From Aquificaceae bacterium (GTDB taxonomy: Bacteria; Aquificota; Aquificia; Aquificales; Aquificaceae): a DNA stretch of 16,251 bases. The position numbers and the translations under genes are program-made. Position 1 is the first letter of the stretch. Each line of letters opens with the position of its first letter. Positions 1 through 7,140 of the stretch are shown here, piece by piece. The stretch lies in assembly GCA_015492115.1 (NCBI GenBank), contig WGFS01000149.1, positions 1-16,251 on the forward strand. Reading direction: 5' to 3'. The notes below the pieces were generated by a model. That model was given only the letters and a program-made list of their open reading frames with translations, searched no databases and was not told the origin of the DNA.

Positions 1-332
1 ACGTCCCCCCTTGCTATATAGTCCTTCACCCTATCTATACCTCTCATGTACTCATCCTCGGACATAGAGCTTCCCCTAAAGATGAGCTCCGCACTCCTGA
101 CATCCTCTGTTTCAAAGGGCTCCGGCTCTCCGGTCTCAACGAAAAGCATATCCGGAAGGGGAGATCTCTTTACAGGGACACCGAGAAACCTGGGTGTGAG
201 GTCGTAGGACAGTAGCAGGAAGCCTGACCTTCCCTCCACCTCTGTAAGATCTTCTGGATAGAGAACCCCTCTGACGGGGACGCTGTACAGTCCCTCCCCT
301 GAAAACCAGCGACCGGATACCACGAGCTTCAT
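1..332 (-). CDS. pabB: Aminodeoxychorismate/anthranilate synthase component I, N-terminal fragment
   Basis: The frame is open from an ATG at 332 leftward off the window edge, giving the first 110 residues. It begins MKLVVSGRWF. The last visible stretch, around residues 90-110, has the pattern MSxxEYxxxIxRVKDYIxxGD, which is the start of the chorismate-binding domain in PabB/TrpE proteins, where it is normally followed by YQVN. The N-terminal part is short and degenerate compared with TrpE, so PabB (4-amino-4-deoxychorismate from chorismate and glutamine-derived ammonia, folate pathway, cytoplasm) is more likely than TrpE. The catalytic domain lies outside the window, so PabB and TrpE cannot be separated for certain. 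No good Shine-Dalgarno precedes the ATG. It is divergent from the cupin gene across 38 nt. Confidence 0.7.
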   Translation of the reverse strand, partial: MKLVVSGRWFSGEGLYSVPVRGVLYPEDLTEVEGRSGFLLLSYDLTPRFLGVPVKRSPLPDMLFVETGEPEPFETEDVRSAELIFRGSSMSEDEYMRGIDRVKDYIARGD

Positions 333-370
333 GGGGATATAATCTTAAACCCGACCGAAGGGAGGTTGAC
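333..370 (+). promoter_or_regulatory. Short divergent intergenic region with a possible -10 box for the cupin operon
   Basis: Only 38 nt separate the divergent starts at 332 and 371. It contains a perfect TATAAT at 338-343 reading toward the cupin gene and a Shine-Dalgarno (GGGAGG) just before the ATG at 371. I see no convincing -35 hexamer at the expected distance, which would lie inside the divergent pabB-like gene, so the promoter call is tentative. Confidence 0.3.
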
Positions 371-736
371 ATGAGGTATGTGAGCACCGAGGGAAGCAGA
401 GAGCTGGATGAGCTGATCAGGGAGAGGTCGGAGAGGGTAAAGGAGATTGAGGTGGTCAGGCTGAACGATACGGAGAACATGACCCAGCTCTTAGCCTTCA
501 TAAGGACTGCGGAAGAGCCCCACTACCATGCCCAGCACGACCTCACCTTCACAGTCCTGAGGGGACGCGGTGAGCTGTACCTTGATGGTGAAAGGTATAA
601 ACTCTCGGAGGGAGACTTCGCCTTCATACCGAAAGGGAAGGTTCACTTCTACACCAATACCTCCGCAGTATCCGTCCTCCTCGCGGTGTTCAGCCCTCGC
701 TACGACGGAAAGGACAGCGTCAAGGTAGATCTGTGA
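371..736 (+). CDS. Small single-domain cupin protein
   Basis: A 121-residue cytoplasmic protein with one cupin barrel. Cupin motif 2 is complete: G81, P87, G89, H92 and N96 in the spacing G-x5-P-x-G-x2-H-x3-N. Motif 1 has the metal-binding H51-x-H53 pair and the following glycine (G65), but the usual glutamate about four residues after the second histidine is not there; H56, D57 or T59 could stand in. The family binds a divalent metal and ranges from dioxygenases and isomerases to simple ligand sensors, so no reaction can be assigned. The first 45 residues are charged and helical. GGGAGG sits 3-4 nt before the ATG. It is the first plus-strand gene after the divergent spacer and probably heads the dapL operon, 51 nt upstream of that gene. 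Confidence 0.8.
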   Translation: MRYVSTEGSRELDELIRERSERVKEIEVVRLNDTENMTQLLAFIRTAEEPHYHAQHDLTFTVLRGRGELYLDGERYKLSEGDFAFIPKGKVHFYTNTSAVSVLLAVFSPRYDGKDSVKVDL

Positions 737-775
737 GCTAAAGGACTGTAAAATATTGGCTCCAACCAACCCAAA

Positions 776-780
776 GGAGG
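776..780 (+). promoter_or_regulatory. Shine-Dalgarno that decides the dapL start
   Basis: AAAGGAGG ends at 780. This is 7 nt from the ATG at 788 but only 4 nt from an in-frame TTG at 785. The ATG at 788 is therefore the better start, making the protein 388 rather than 389 residues. The 51-nt gap before dapL has no T-tract terminator. Confidence 0.65.
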
Positions 781-787
781 TGGCTTG

Positions 788-1954
788 ATGGCTTTTGAGC
801 TGGCACAGAGACTGAAAGTTCTCCATCCCTATCTCTTCGCAGAGCTTGACAGGAGGAAACAGGAGAAGCTGGAGCAGGGTGTTGATGTCATAGACCTTGG
901 GGTTGGAGACCCTGACCTTCCCACCCCTCAGCCCATAGTGGAAGCCCTGAAGAGGTCAGCCCAGAACCCTGAGAACCACAGGTACCCTTCCTATGTTGGA
1001 ATGAAGGCTTACAGGGAGGCGGTCGCCCAGTGGTACAAGAGAAGGTTTGATATAGATCTCAACCCCGACAGTGAAGTCATAGCCCTCATAGGTTCAAAGG
1101 AGGGTATCGCTCACTTTCCCCTCGCTTTCGTCCAGGAAGGAGACGTGGTGCTCTGTCCAGACCCCGCCTACCCCGTCTATAAGATAGGGACCATATTCGC
1201 GGGTGGAGAACCTTACACTATGCCTCTCAAGGAGGAAAACGACTTCCTGCCCGACATAGGCTCCATACCCAAGGATGTGGTGGACAGGGCGAAGATAATA
1301 TGGATCAACTACCCCAACAACCCAACCTCCGCCAGCGCGACTGAGGAATTCTACAGAGACCTTATAAGGTGGGCGAAGAAGCACAACATCATAGTAGCTT
1401 CCGACAACGCCTACTCGGAGATATACCTTGGGGATGAAAAGCCCATATCCATACTCCAGATAGAGGGGGCAAAGGATGTGGCTATAGAGTTCCACTCCCT
1501 CTCAAAGACTTACAACATGACGGGGTGGAGGATAGGAATGGCGGTTGGAAACGAGGAGCTCGTGAGAGCCCTCGGGAAGGTGAAAACGAACATAGACTCG
1601 GGGCAGTTCAACGCTATTCAGGAGGCTGGGATAACAGCCCTGAACATGCCTGAGAGCGAGCTTGACAAACTGAGGGCTATATACAGAGAGAGAAGGGATG
1701 TTATGACCTCCGCCCTGAAGAAGCTGGGGCTAAAACCTCTGGAGTCTGACGTTACCTTCTACGTGTGGACAAAGGTTCCAGAAGGGTACACCTCCGCGGA
1801 TTTCGTAGGGAGGCTCATAGACGAGTCCGGAATAGTCTGCACACCCGGGAACGGGTTTGGAGAAGCGGGAGAGGGCTACTTCAGGATATCCCTCACCGTC
1901 CCCACGGAAAGACTTGTTGAAGCGGCAAAGAGGATAGAAAATTTAAAGTTATGA
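788..1954 (+). CDS. dapL: LL-diaminopimelate aminotransferase, PLP fold type I
   Basis: A 388-residue class I/II aminotransferase. From the chosen ATG the landmarks are: LGVGDPDLPTP near residue 37, HRYPSYVGM near 64, GSKEGIAH near 102, the NYPNNPTS loop near 174, SDNAYSE near 206, the Schiff-base lysine in SLSKTYNMTGWR (K240), and the carboxylate-binding arginine in YFRIS (R366). The GVGDPD and GSKEGIAH signatures are those of DapL-type proteins of Aquificae, clostridia and spirochaetes rather than ordinary AspC. The enzyme converts tetrahydrodipicolinate plus glutamate directly to LL-diaminopimelate, bypassing the succinylase route to lysine and peptidoglycan. A broader aspartate-type aminotransferase cannot be excluded from sequence alone. 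Its stop overlaps the next start as ATGA, so translation is probably coupled. Confidence 0.82.
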   Translation: MAFELAQRLKVLHPYLFAELDRRKQEKLEQGVDVIDLGVGDPDLPTPQPIVEALKRSAQNPENHRYPSYVGMKAYREAVAQWYKRRFDIDLNPDSEVIALIGSKEGIAHFPLAFVQEGDVVLCPDPAYPVYKIGTIFAGGEPYTMPLKEENDFLPDIGSIPKDVVDRAKIIWINYPNNPTSASATEEFYRDLIRWAKKHNIIVASDNAYSEIYLGDEKPISILQIEGAKDVAIEFHSLSKTYNMTGWRIGMAVGNEELVRALGKVKTNIDSGQFNAIQEAGITALNMPESELDKLRAIYRERRDVMTSALKKLGLKPLESDVTFYVWTKVPEGYTSADFVGRLIDESGIVCTPGNGFGEAGEGYFRISLTVPTERLVEAAKRIENLKL

Positions 1955-3234
1955 AGGTGGAGGAGATCAGCCTTCTTGATATAAGCATAAGCATACCTAC
2001 CGTCCCCCACGACCTGAGTTTGAAAGAGCTGAAGGGGGTGTTTGACGAGCTCGGTATATACCGATACCTTACCGTGCTCAAGGACAACATCCCGGTTGGC
2101 ATAGTTTACAGAGAAAAGGTTGAGATATACTCCAACGAGAAGCTCATAGCAGGCGATATAGCCATGACCTGCTGTAGGCTAAGGAACACATCCGTTAAGA
2201 AAGACAGCCTGACAGGGCTCTTTGAGATACTCCCTCTTGAGAAAGAGCCTGTGATAGTGACCGATAAGAGAGGGACATACCTCGGCGTCCTTACCTACGA
2301 TACAGTGCTCCATTACGTCACCCATCATAGGGAACATGTGCTCCCCATAATGCAGAAAGTCCACTCAAGCATAGGAAAGAAGGAGTACCTCTGCATATTC
2401 GGTCTCAAGAACCTTGACAGGTTCAAGAGTGTCTTTGGAACGGAGAAGCTTGAGAGCGTTCAGAAGATATTCCTTGAGGATGTGAGGGAAGCCTTTGAGG
2501 GTGAGATAACGGGAATACCAGAGAAGGGAGAGCTCTGGGTGATCTCGGGTAAGCTTCCGGAGAAGGAGAGCATAAAGGAGCTCTTCAGGGAGTTCCACAG
2601 GGAGTACACCCTTCTCTTTGGAGAGTTCCAGCACGTTCACATATACGGCTTTTGTCTTGACATGTCCATCATAGACTCTGAGGAGAAGCTGTACAGACTC
2701 AAGGAGGAGCTCAGGGAGAGGACAGCAAAGATAGAGGGTTCCGTTTTCATAGTACACGGCTTACAGCCCACTCTCATACTCCACGACCCGACCAAGCAGA
2801 AGCTCATAACGAACATAAAGAAACGCATACTCTCAGACTTCAAGGACATAGTTGAGCACGTGAGAAGTGTCCCAAAGGACACCTGGGAATACACCCTCTA
2901 CGACATGTTTGAAAGGTATCCTTACTTTGAACTCTTCTACATAATCAGCGAGAAGGGTCTCCAGATAACCAACAACATAGTCAATCCCAAGGTTAATTAC
3001 TTCGTAGCCCAGGGCAAGAAGGGAACCGACAGGTCTGAGAAGCCTTACTTCTCCCACGCCATGAAGGAGGGCTCCTTCATCTCCGACGTCTATCTGTCAA
3101 AGGCTACCGATGACTTCTGCATTACTATATCTGAGAAGTTCACCTACGAGGGGAAAACTTACATACTCGCAGGGGACATAAACTTCCGCCAGATCCACAG
3201 GCTCGTAAAGAGCTACAGGGAAGCGACTGTATGA
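1951..3234 (+). CDS. Soluble multi-domain sensor: CBS pair, GGDEF-like middle, PDC/Cache-like C-terminus
   Basis: A 427-residue protein with no signal peptide and no membrane segment. Residues about 10-125 read as two CBS repeats, each with a hydrophobic strand followed by a Gly-Ile/Val-Val segment (NIPVGIVYRE at 46-55 and RGTYLGVLTYD at 107-117); such pairs bind adenosyl nucleotides. Residues about 146-240 begin CIFGLKNLDRFKSVFG, reminiscent of the start of a GGDEF domain, but there is no GGDEF signature, so it would be inactive if related. Residues about 318-427 (YPYFELFYIISEKGLQITNN, then KPYFSHAMKEG and ILAGDINF) look like a PDC/Cache ligand-binding fold, normally extracytoplasmic but here apparently cytosolic. 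No kinase, DNA-binding or other output domain is visible. The gene overlaps dapL and the deacetylase gene by 4 nt on each side, suggesting co-expression and perhaps a shared signal. CBS is moderately sure, PDC fairly sure, GGDEF weak. Confidence 0.65.
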   Translation: MKVEEISLLDISISIPTVPHDLSLKELKGVFDELGIYRYLTVLKDNIPVGIVYREKVEIYSNEKLIAGDIAMTCCRLRNTSVKKDSLTGLFEILPLEKEPVIVTDKRGTYLGVLTYDTVLHYVTHHREHVLPIMQKVHSSIGKKEYLCIFGLKNLDRFKSVFGTEKLESVQKIFLEDVREAFEGEITGIPEKGELWVISGKLPEKESIKELFREFHREYTLLFGEFQHVHIYGFCLDMSIIDSEEKLYRLKEELRERTAKIEGSVFIVHGLQPTLILHDPTKQKLITNIKKRILSDFKDIVEHVRSVPKDTWEYTLYDMFERYPYFELFYIISEKGLQITNNIVNPKVNYFVAQGKKGTDRSEKPYFSHAMKEGSFISDVYLSKATDDFCITISEKFTYEGKTYILAGDINFRQIHRLVKSYREATV

Positions 3235-4364
3235 GGTCAGCAAGACTCGTCGGGAGTCTCAAGTACAGAAACCTGAGATACACCAAGAACCACCCTCTCA
3301 GGATCCCGAGGGTGTCCCTCCTCTTGGAGTTCCTTGACGCCATGGATCTCATAGATGAGGAGGAGAAGGTTGAGGGTAGACCAGCGACCATGGAGGAGCT
3401 ATTACTCTTTCACGACAGGGAGTACATAGATACGCTGATAGAGGCGGACAGGTGCCAGTGTGTCCCGGAGGGTGCGAGGGAGAGGTTCGGCATAGGCAGT
3501 TACGAGAACCCCGTATCTCCCGCCATGTTCAAGGGATCCTCCCTGGCGACAGGCTCCTCGCTCCAGACAGCTGAGCTGTTTATAAAAGGTTTCTCAGCCT
3601 TCAACCCCGCAGGGGGCATGCACCACGCCTTCAGGGACAGAGCACACGGATTCTGCTTCATAAACGACCCGGTGATAACGATAGAGTTCTTGAGAAAGCG
3701 AGGCACAGAGAGGGTGCTCTACATAGACCTTGACGCCCACCACTGCGATGGAGTCCAATCAGCTTACTACGATAGCGATGAGGTCTTCGTCCTGTCCCTT
3801 CACCAGTCTCCCGAGTACGCCTTCCCTTTCACGCACGGCTTTATGAACGAGAGGGGAGAGGGAAAAGGGAAGGGATACAACCTTAACGTCCCCCTCCCCA
3901 AGGGTGTGAATGACTCCGAGTTCCTCTTTGTCCTGGAAAAGGTTTTAGCTTACGTCGGGGACGTTTTCCAGCCGGACATTTACGTCCTACAGCTCGGGAC
4001 AGACCCTCTCCTTGAGGATCCCCTCTCCAGGCTTGAGCTGTCCAACAAAGGTTTCCTTGAAGCCTTCAGGCTCGTGAGGTCTTATCTTGGCGATGGAATC
4101 TATCTCGGAGGGGGTGGCTACAACCCCATAGCTCTCGCACGCTCATGGGCTGTCCTCTGGTGTGAGATGTCCGGGAGGGAAGTACCTGAAGAGATAACCC
4201 CTGAGGGGAGGAGAGTTCTTGAGGCTGTGGAGTGGGAGGAGTTTGACGAGGATGTTGACAGAAGTTACATGTACGAGAGGCTCCTTGACGAACCCCGGGA
4301 GGGAGATATAAGACAGGAGGTAAAGGAGCTCGTTCTCAGGGTCAAGGCTACCGTCTATTCCTGA
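3231..4364 (+). CDS. Histone deacetylase/AcuC superfamily zinc amidohydrolase
   Basis: A 377-residue member of the arginase/deacetylase fold. All catalytic elements are visible: the histidine dyad H131-H132 in PAGGMHHA, the metal ligands D168 and H170 in YIDLDAHHCDGVQ, the third ligand D258 in LGTDPL, and the transition-state tyrosine Y297 in GGGGYNP. Bacterial relatives include AcuC (deacetylates acetyl-CoA synthetase) and acetylpolyamine amidohydrolases. The length and HHAF motif favour the AcuC/class I-like group. The substrate is probably an N-acetyl-lysine or acetylated amine, but which one cannot be told. The start ATG is inside the stop of the sensor gene (ATGA overlap). The 3' end overlaps the convergent propeller gene by 10 bp, leaving no room for a separate terminator. 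The long acidic tail (residues about 315-360) goes beyond the core fold. Confidence 0.85.
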   Translation: MRSARLVGSLKYRNLRYTKNHPLRIPRVSLLLEFLDAMDLIDEEEKVEGRPATMEELLLFHDREYIDTLIEADRCQCVPEGARERFGIGSYENPVSPAMFKGSSLATGSSLQTAELFIKGFSAFNPAGGMHHAFRDRAHGFCFINDPVITIEFLRKRGTERVLYIDLDAHHCDGVQSAYYDSDEVFVLSLHQSPEYAFPFTHGFMNERGEGKGKGYNLNVPLPKGVNDSEFLFVLEKVLAYVGDVFQPDIYVLQLGTDPLLEDPLSRLELSNKGFLEAFRLVRSYLGDGIYLGGGGYNPIALARSWAVLWCEMSGREVPEEITPEGRRVLEAVEWEEFDEDVDRSYMYERLLDEPREGDIRQEVKELVLRVKATVYS

Positions 4365-5542
4365 CAGGGTTCTAACTCCTTCAACTTCAAGGTCTTTACG
4401 GTTATCTTCAGGTCAAGGGAGTGGAAGCTGTAGGCTCTTTCCTTCAGGGGGTAGGGGTAGAACTCAAGCACCGCCTTCCTTTCGTGAAACTCCTTCTTTC
4501 TTACCAGACCCCTACATACACCTGTGATAGAACCGAGAAGGACATCGTTATCAAGGGTAAAGGAGTAGGTATAGCCTGCGAAGTAACTGCCATCAAGGTA
4601 ACGCACGGACTCAACGTCCTCTCCACCTATTGCAAAGGACTCCACCGGATTGAGCTTTCCATCTAAGAAGAGCAGAAGCCCATCAGAGGCGCCATCATAG
4701 TAAGTGTCTCCCATCAACACCACCCCATCTCTCCTCTCCCTGAACACGCGACCGTAATCAAACTCACCCCCATCGTAGAGTCTGTAGAGACCGCTCCGCG
4801 GTATAAGTAAGAGAACATCGCTGTCACCGAGCGCCTCAGACCTGCCCACGGCAAGAGGTTCTCCCCTGAATAGCCCCACGTATCTGAGGTAGTCCTTCCT
4901 GTCGCTACCAAAGAGCCTCGCTGAGAGCAACCTCCCCTCCGGAGAGAGCTCAAGGATGAAGGCGTCCCAGTTCCCCCTGTACCTGCTCCTCCCAACCACG
5001 TAGTACTTACCTCCCGCCTCAACCATGCCGTAGGCGTACTCCTCCGACCTGGTTCCAAACCTCTTCACCCATAGAGGTCTAAGCTCTTCGCTCAGCTTGA
5101 CAACGAGTATGTCCCAGTCCGAGTTCTGAACACCTCCCACCAGCACGTACCCTCCCTTCACCTTCCTCATGAACCAGAGCATGTCGTTCCCTCTACCTCC
5201 AAAGGAGAGAACCTCTTCAACACCTCCTTCACCAAACAGGGCGAGGACGAAGTCCATATTCCCCCTCGCCAGCGAGGTTATACCCGCGACACAGAGCCTT
5301 CCGTGTTCCTCAACTGTGTAACTGTAATCATCTGATGGAGAGCTAAGCAGATAGGTTCTGCACCCGCTTCCACACACACCGAGGAGGGCATCGTACCCAT
5401 CTCCACCCGAGTCCCTCCTTCCCACGAAGCAGAGGTGATCCCCCAAGTCCCTGACCGCGAAGGCACCTTCGTTGGTCTCGGTGGAAAGTATCCTGACCTG
5501 GGCAAAAGAAAGGGACAGAACTGCAAGAAGGAGGAAGACCAT
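4355..5542 (-). CDS. Exported protein of about seven 48-residue repeats, predicted seven-bladed beta-propeller
   Basis: A 395-residue protein I do not recognise by name. It starts with a very short hydrophobic leader (MVFLLLAVLSLSFA, then QV) that looks like a signal peptide cut after SFA, but has no positively charged residue at its N-terminus. An in-frame TAG three codons upstream rules out a longer form. After it come roughly seven repeats, starting near residues 27, 75, 124, 172, 221, 266 and 313. Each has a turn-strand element like GYVLVG / KYYVVG / GEPLAVG / GVVLMG, then D-x-x-L/F-x-L, then often FG or GG and D/E-x-x-x-Y/V. The spacing fits propeller blades. Residues 345-395 are a strand-rich C-terminal tail. 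Six cysteines lie in the mature part (C38, C57, C61, C84, C343, C393), so disulfides are possible. The likely location is periplasm or outside. Divergent from the nucleotidyltransferase gene across 56 nt. Confidence 0.75.
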   Translation of the reverse strand: MVFLLLAVLSLSFAQVRILSTETNEGAFAVRDLGDHLCFVGRRDSGGDGYDALLGVCGSGCRTYLLSSPSDDYSYTVEEHGRLCVAGITSLARGNMDFVLALFGEGGVEEVLSFGGRGNDMLWFMRKVKGGYVLVGGVQNSDWDILVVKLSEELRPLWVKRFGTRSEEYAYGMVEAGGKYYVVGRSRYRGNWDAFILELSPEGRLLSARLFGSDRKDYLRYVGLFRGEPLAVGRSEALGDSDVLLLIPRSGLYRLYDGGEFDYGRVFRERRDGVVLMGDTYYDGASDGLLLFLDGKLNPVESFAIGGEDVESVRYLDGSYFAGYTYSFTLDNDVLLGSITGVCRGLVRKKEFHERKAVLEFYPYPLKERAYSFHSLDLKITVKTLKLKELEPCQE

Positions 5543-5598
5543 AGAACACTATGATAACAGCATGGAAATTCGGTGATAAAGCCTTAGAATAGAAGACT
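5543..5598. promoter_or_regulatory. Divergent spacer between the propeller gene and the nucleotidyltransferase gene
   Basis: 56 nt separate two divergent starts, so promoters for both must lie here or inside the genes. TTAGAAT at 5584-5590, reading rightward, resembles a -10 box and would place transcription start almost at the ATG at 5599, giving a nearly leaderless message. On the other strand TTATCAT is a weak -10 candidate. No clear -35 box or strong Shine-Dalgarno for either gene is visible. Confidence 0.25.
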
Positions 5599-7140
5599 AT
5601 GGAAATTGAGCTCGTGTCGGAAGGGAAGCACACCCTCCACGGATTGAACTTTTACCTCTCCTACTTTGACGACGTCGCAAAGGTCATCCCGAGGGAGGAC
5701 TACTGCTTCATAGTCGGAGGATGGGTAAGAGACAGGATACTTGGGGAGCCCGTGGGTTACAACATAGACGTGGACTTCCTCGTTACCTGCGACCCCATGA
5801 AAACCGCCCAGGACTTTGCCAGTAGAACTGGAGGACACTTCTTCGTATTTGAGAAGAAAGGACTCCTCATAAAGAGACCGGTGGTCGCCTCTGTCGTCAT
5901 ACACCTACCGCCTTACAGGTACAGGTTTGACTTCTCTCAGGTTAAGGGGAAAAACCTTGAGAAGGCTGTTGAGGAAGACCTCAGGGAGAGAGATTTCACC
6001 GCAAACGCGATAGCTGTAAACCTTGACGACGTCCTGAGCATAGGTGCAAAGCAGACGATAGTCTTTGACCCTACAGGGGGTATAAAGGACCTTGAGAGGG
6101 GACTCCTAAGACCCATATCGGAAGAGAACCTCAAAAGGGATCCCGTCAGGATGCTCAGGGGCTTCAGGCTCTCCATTGAGAAGGATCTATCCCTAACGGA
6201 AGACTTCTACGAGTTCGTTGAGAGAAACAGGAGGCTAATTCTGAAAGCTCCAGCCGAGAGGATAACCCACGAGCTCTTCAAGATTATGAAGCATCCAAAA
6301 GGGTCAAGGGTTGTCAGGAAGCTCTACGAAGCCGGGCTCCTTGAAGTGATAATACCGGAGTTTAAGAAGCTGAAAAGGGTAAAGGATCAGGGAGAACATC
6401 ACATATACCCCCTTGACGAGCACACCCTGAGGATACTTGAAGAGGTTGAGAAGGTGATAGAGGAGAGGACAAAGTACCTGAGCGCAGAACTCCTGAGAGA
6501 CTTCGGATGCAAGAGGTTCCTGGGGGAGTTTACAGACGTTGAGCTCCTCAAGTGGTCTGCCCTTCTCCACGACATAGGTAAGCCTGACACCTTTGAGGTA
6601 AAGGAGGGAAAGGTAACCTTTTACAACCACGACAAGGTCGGAGAGGAGATAGTGAAGAGAATTGGGAAGAGGCTGAAGTGGGGGGAGCAGGCGACAAAGT
6701 TTATAGGCAAACTCGTAAGATACCATCTGAGACCCTTCTATCTGAGAGAGTCCTTCCTGAGGGGTGAGCTCAAGAGAAGGGGGATGGCTAACTTCTGGAA
6801 GGAGTGTGGGGAAATAGCTCCCCACCTCTTTCTACTCTCCATAGCGGACGCCTACGCCAGCGGTGACAGCGAGGAGGAGGTTAAGGCTCTCCTTGAGACC
6901 ATAAGCGAGCTTGAGAGCTTTAAGAGAAATGAATTCAGAGAGACAAGGATAGAGCCACTACTGAACGGACACGAGATAATGGCTATTCTCAACATAACCC
7001 AGGGGAAGATGGTGGGAGAGCTCAAGAAAAGGCTTGAGGAGGCACAGATAGAAGGGAAGGTTAGGACGAGGGAGGAGGCTGTGGAGTTCGTGAAGAGCGC
7101 CTATCAGGACATACTCACAGCGGGAGGTAGCCATGCCTGA
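5599..7140 (+). CDS. tRNA nucleotidyltransferase (CCA-/A-adding type) of the poly(A) polymerase family with HD domain
   Basis: A 513-residue class II nucleotidyltransferase. The catalytic head shows GG40-41, VRD 43-45, the metal-binding D57-x-D59, the ERDFTANAIA motif at 130-139, DPTGGIKDL at 157-165, and the EENLKRDPVRMLRGFR nucleotide-selecting stretch at 175-190. A C-terminal HD domain follows with LLHDIGKPD (H324-D325), NHDKVG (H344-D345) and a later aspartate near 417. The enzyme adds the 3'-terminal CCA, or part of it, to tRNA in the cytoplasm. In Aquifex this activity is split between a CC-adding and an A-adding protein. The size and HD domain here make the A-adding type a reasonable guess, but the motifs visible do not settle it. 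Its 3' end overlaps moeA by 8 nt, and the moeA ribosome site lies inside it. No strong ribosome site precedes its own ATG. Confidence 0.85.
   Translation: MEIELVSEGKHTLHGLNFYLSYFDDVAKVIPREDYCFIVGGWVRDRILGEPVGYNIDVDFLVTCDPMKTAQDFASRTGGHFFVFEKKGLLIKRPVVASVVIHLPPYRYRFDFSQVKGKNLEKAVEEDLRERDFTANAIAVNLDDVLSIGAKQTIVFDPTGGIKDLERGLLRPISEENLKRDPVRMLRGFRLSIEKDLSLTEDFYEFVERNRRLILKAPAERITHELFKIMKHPKGSRVVRKLYEAGLLEVIIPEFKKLKRVKDQGEHHIYPLDEHTLRILEEVEKVIEERTKYLSAELLRDFGCKRFLGEFTDVELLKWSALLHDIGKPDTFEVKEGKVTFYNHDKVGEEIVKRIGKRLKWGEQATKFIGKLVRYHLRPFYLRESFLRGELKRRGMANFWKECGEIAPHLFLLSIADAYASGDSEEEVKALLETISELESFKRNEFRETRIEPLLNGHEIMAILNITQGKMVGELKKRLEEAQIEGKVRTREEAVEFVKSAYQDILTAGGSHA

Noticed and set aside
737..787. 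Possible terminator hairpin (TTGG...CCAA) between the cupin gene and dapL
   Set aside because: The stem is only 4 bp with no T-tract, so it is unlikely to stop transcription.
1094..1495. A 133-codon minus-strand open frame inside dapL
   Set aside because: Antisense to conserved aminotransferase motifs including the active-site region; no independent evidence of coding.
4421..4666. An 81-codon plus-strand frame downstream of the deacetylase gene
   Set aside because: It is entirely antisense to the repeat protein, whose repeat pattern continues through this stretch; no ribosome site.
6304..6825. A 173-codon open frame on the minus strand inside the tRNA nucleotidyltransferase gene
   Set aside because: It is antisense to a gene with clear catalytic and HD motifs, has no ribosome site, and its composition (Leu/Pro/Ser-rich) is that of a shadow frame.
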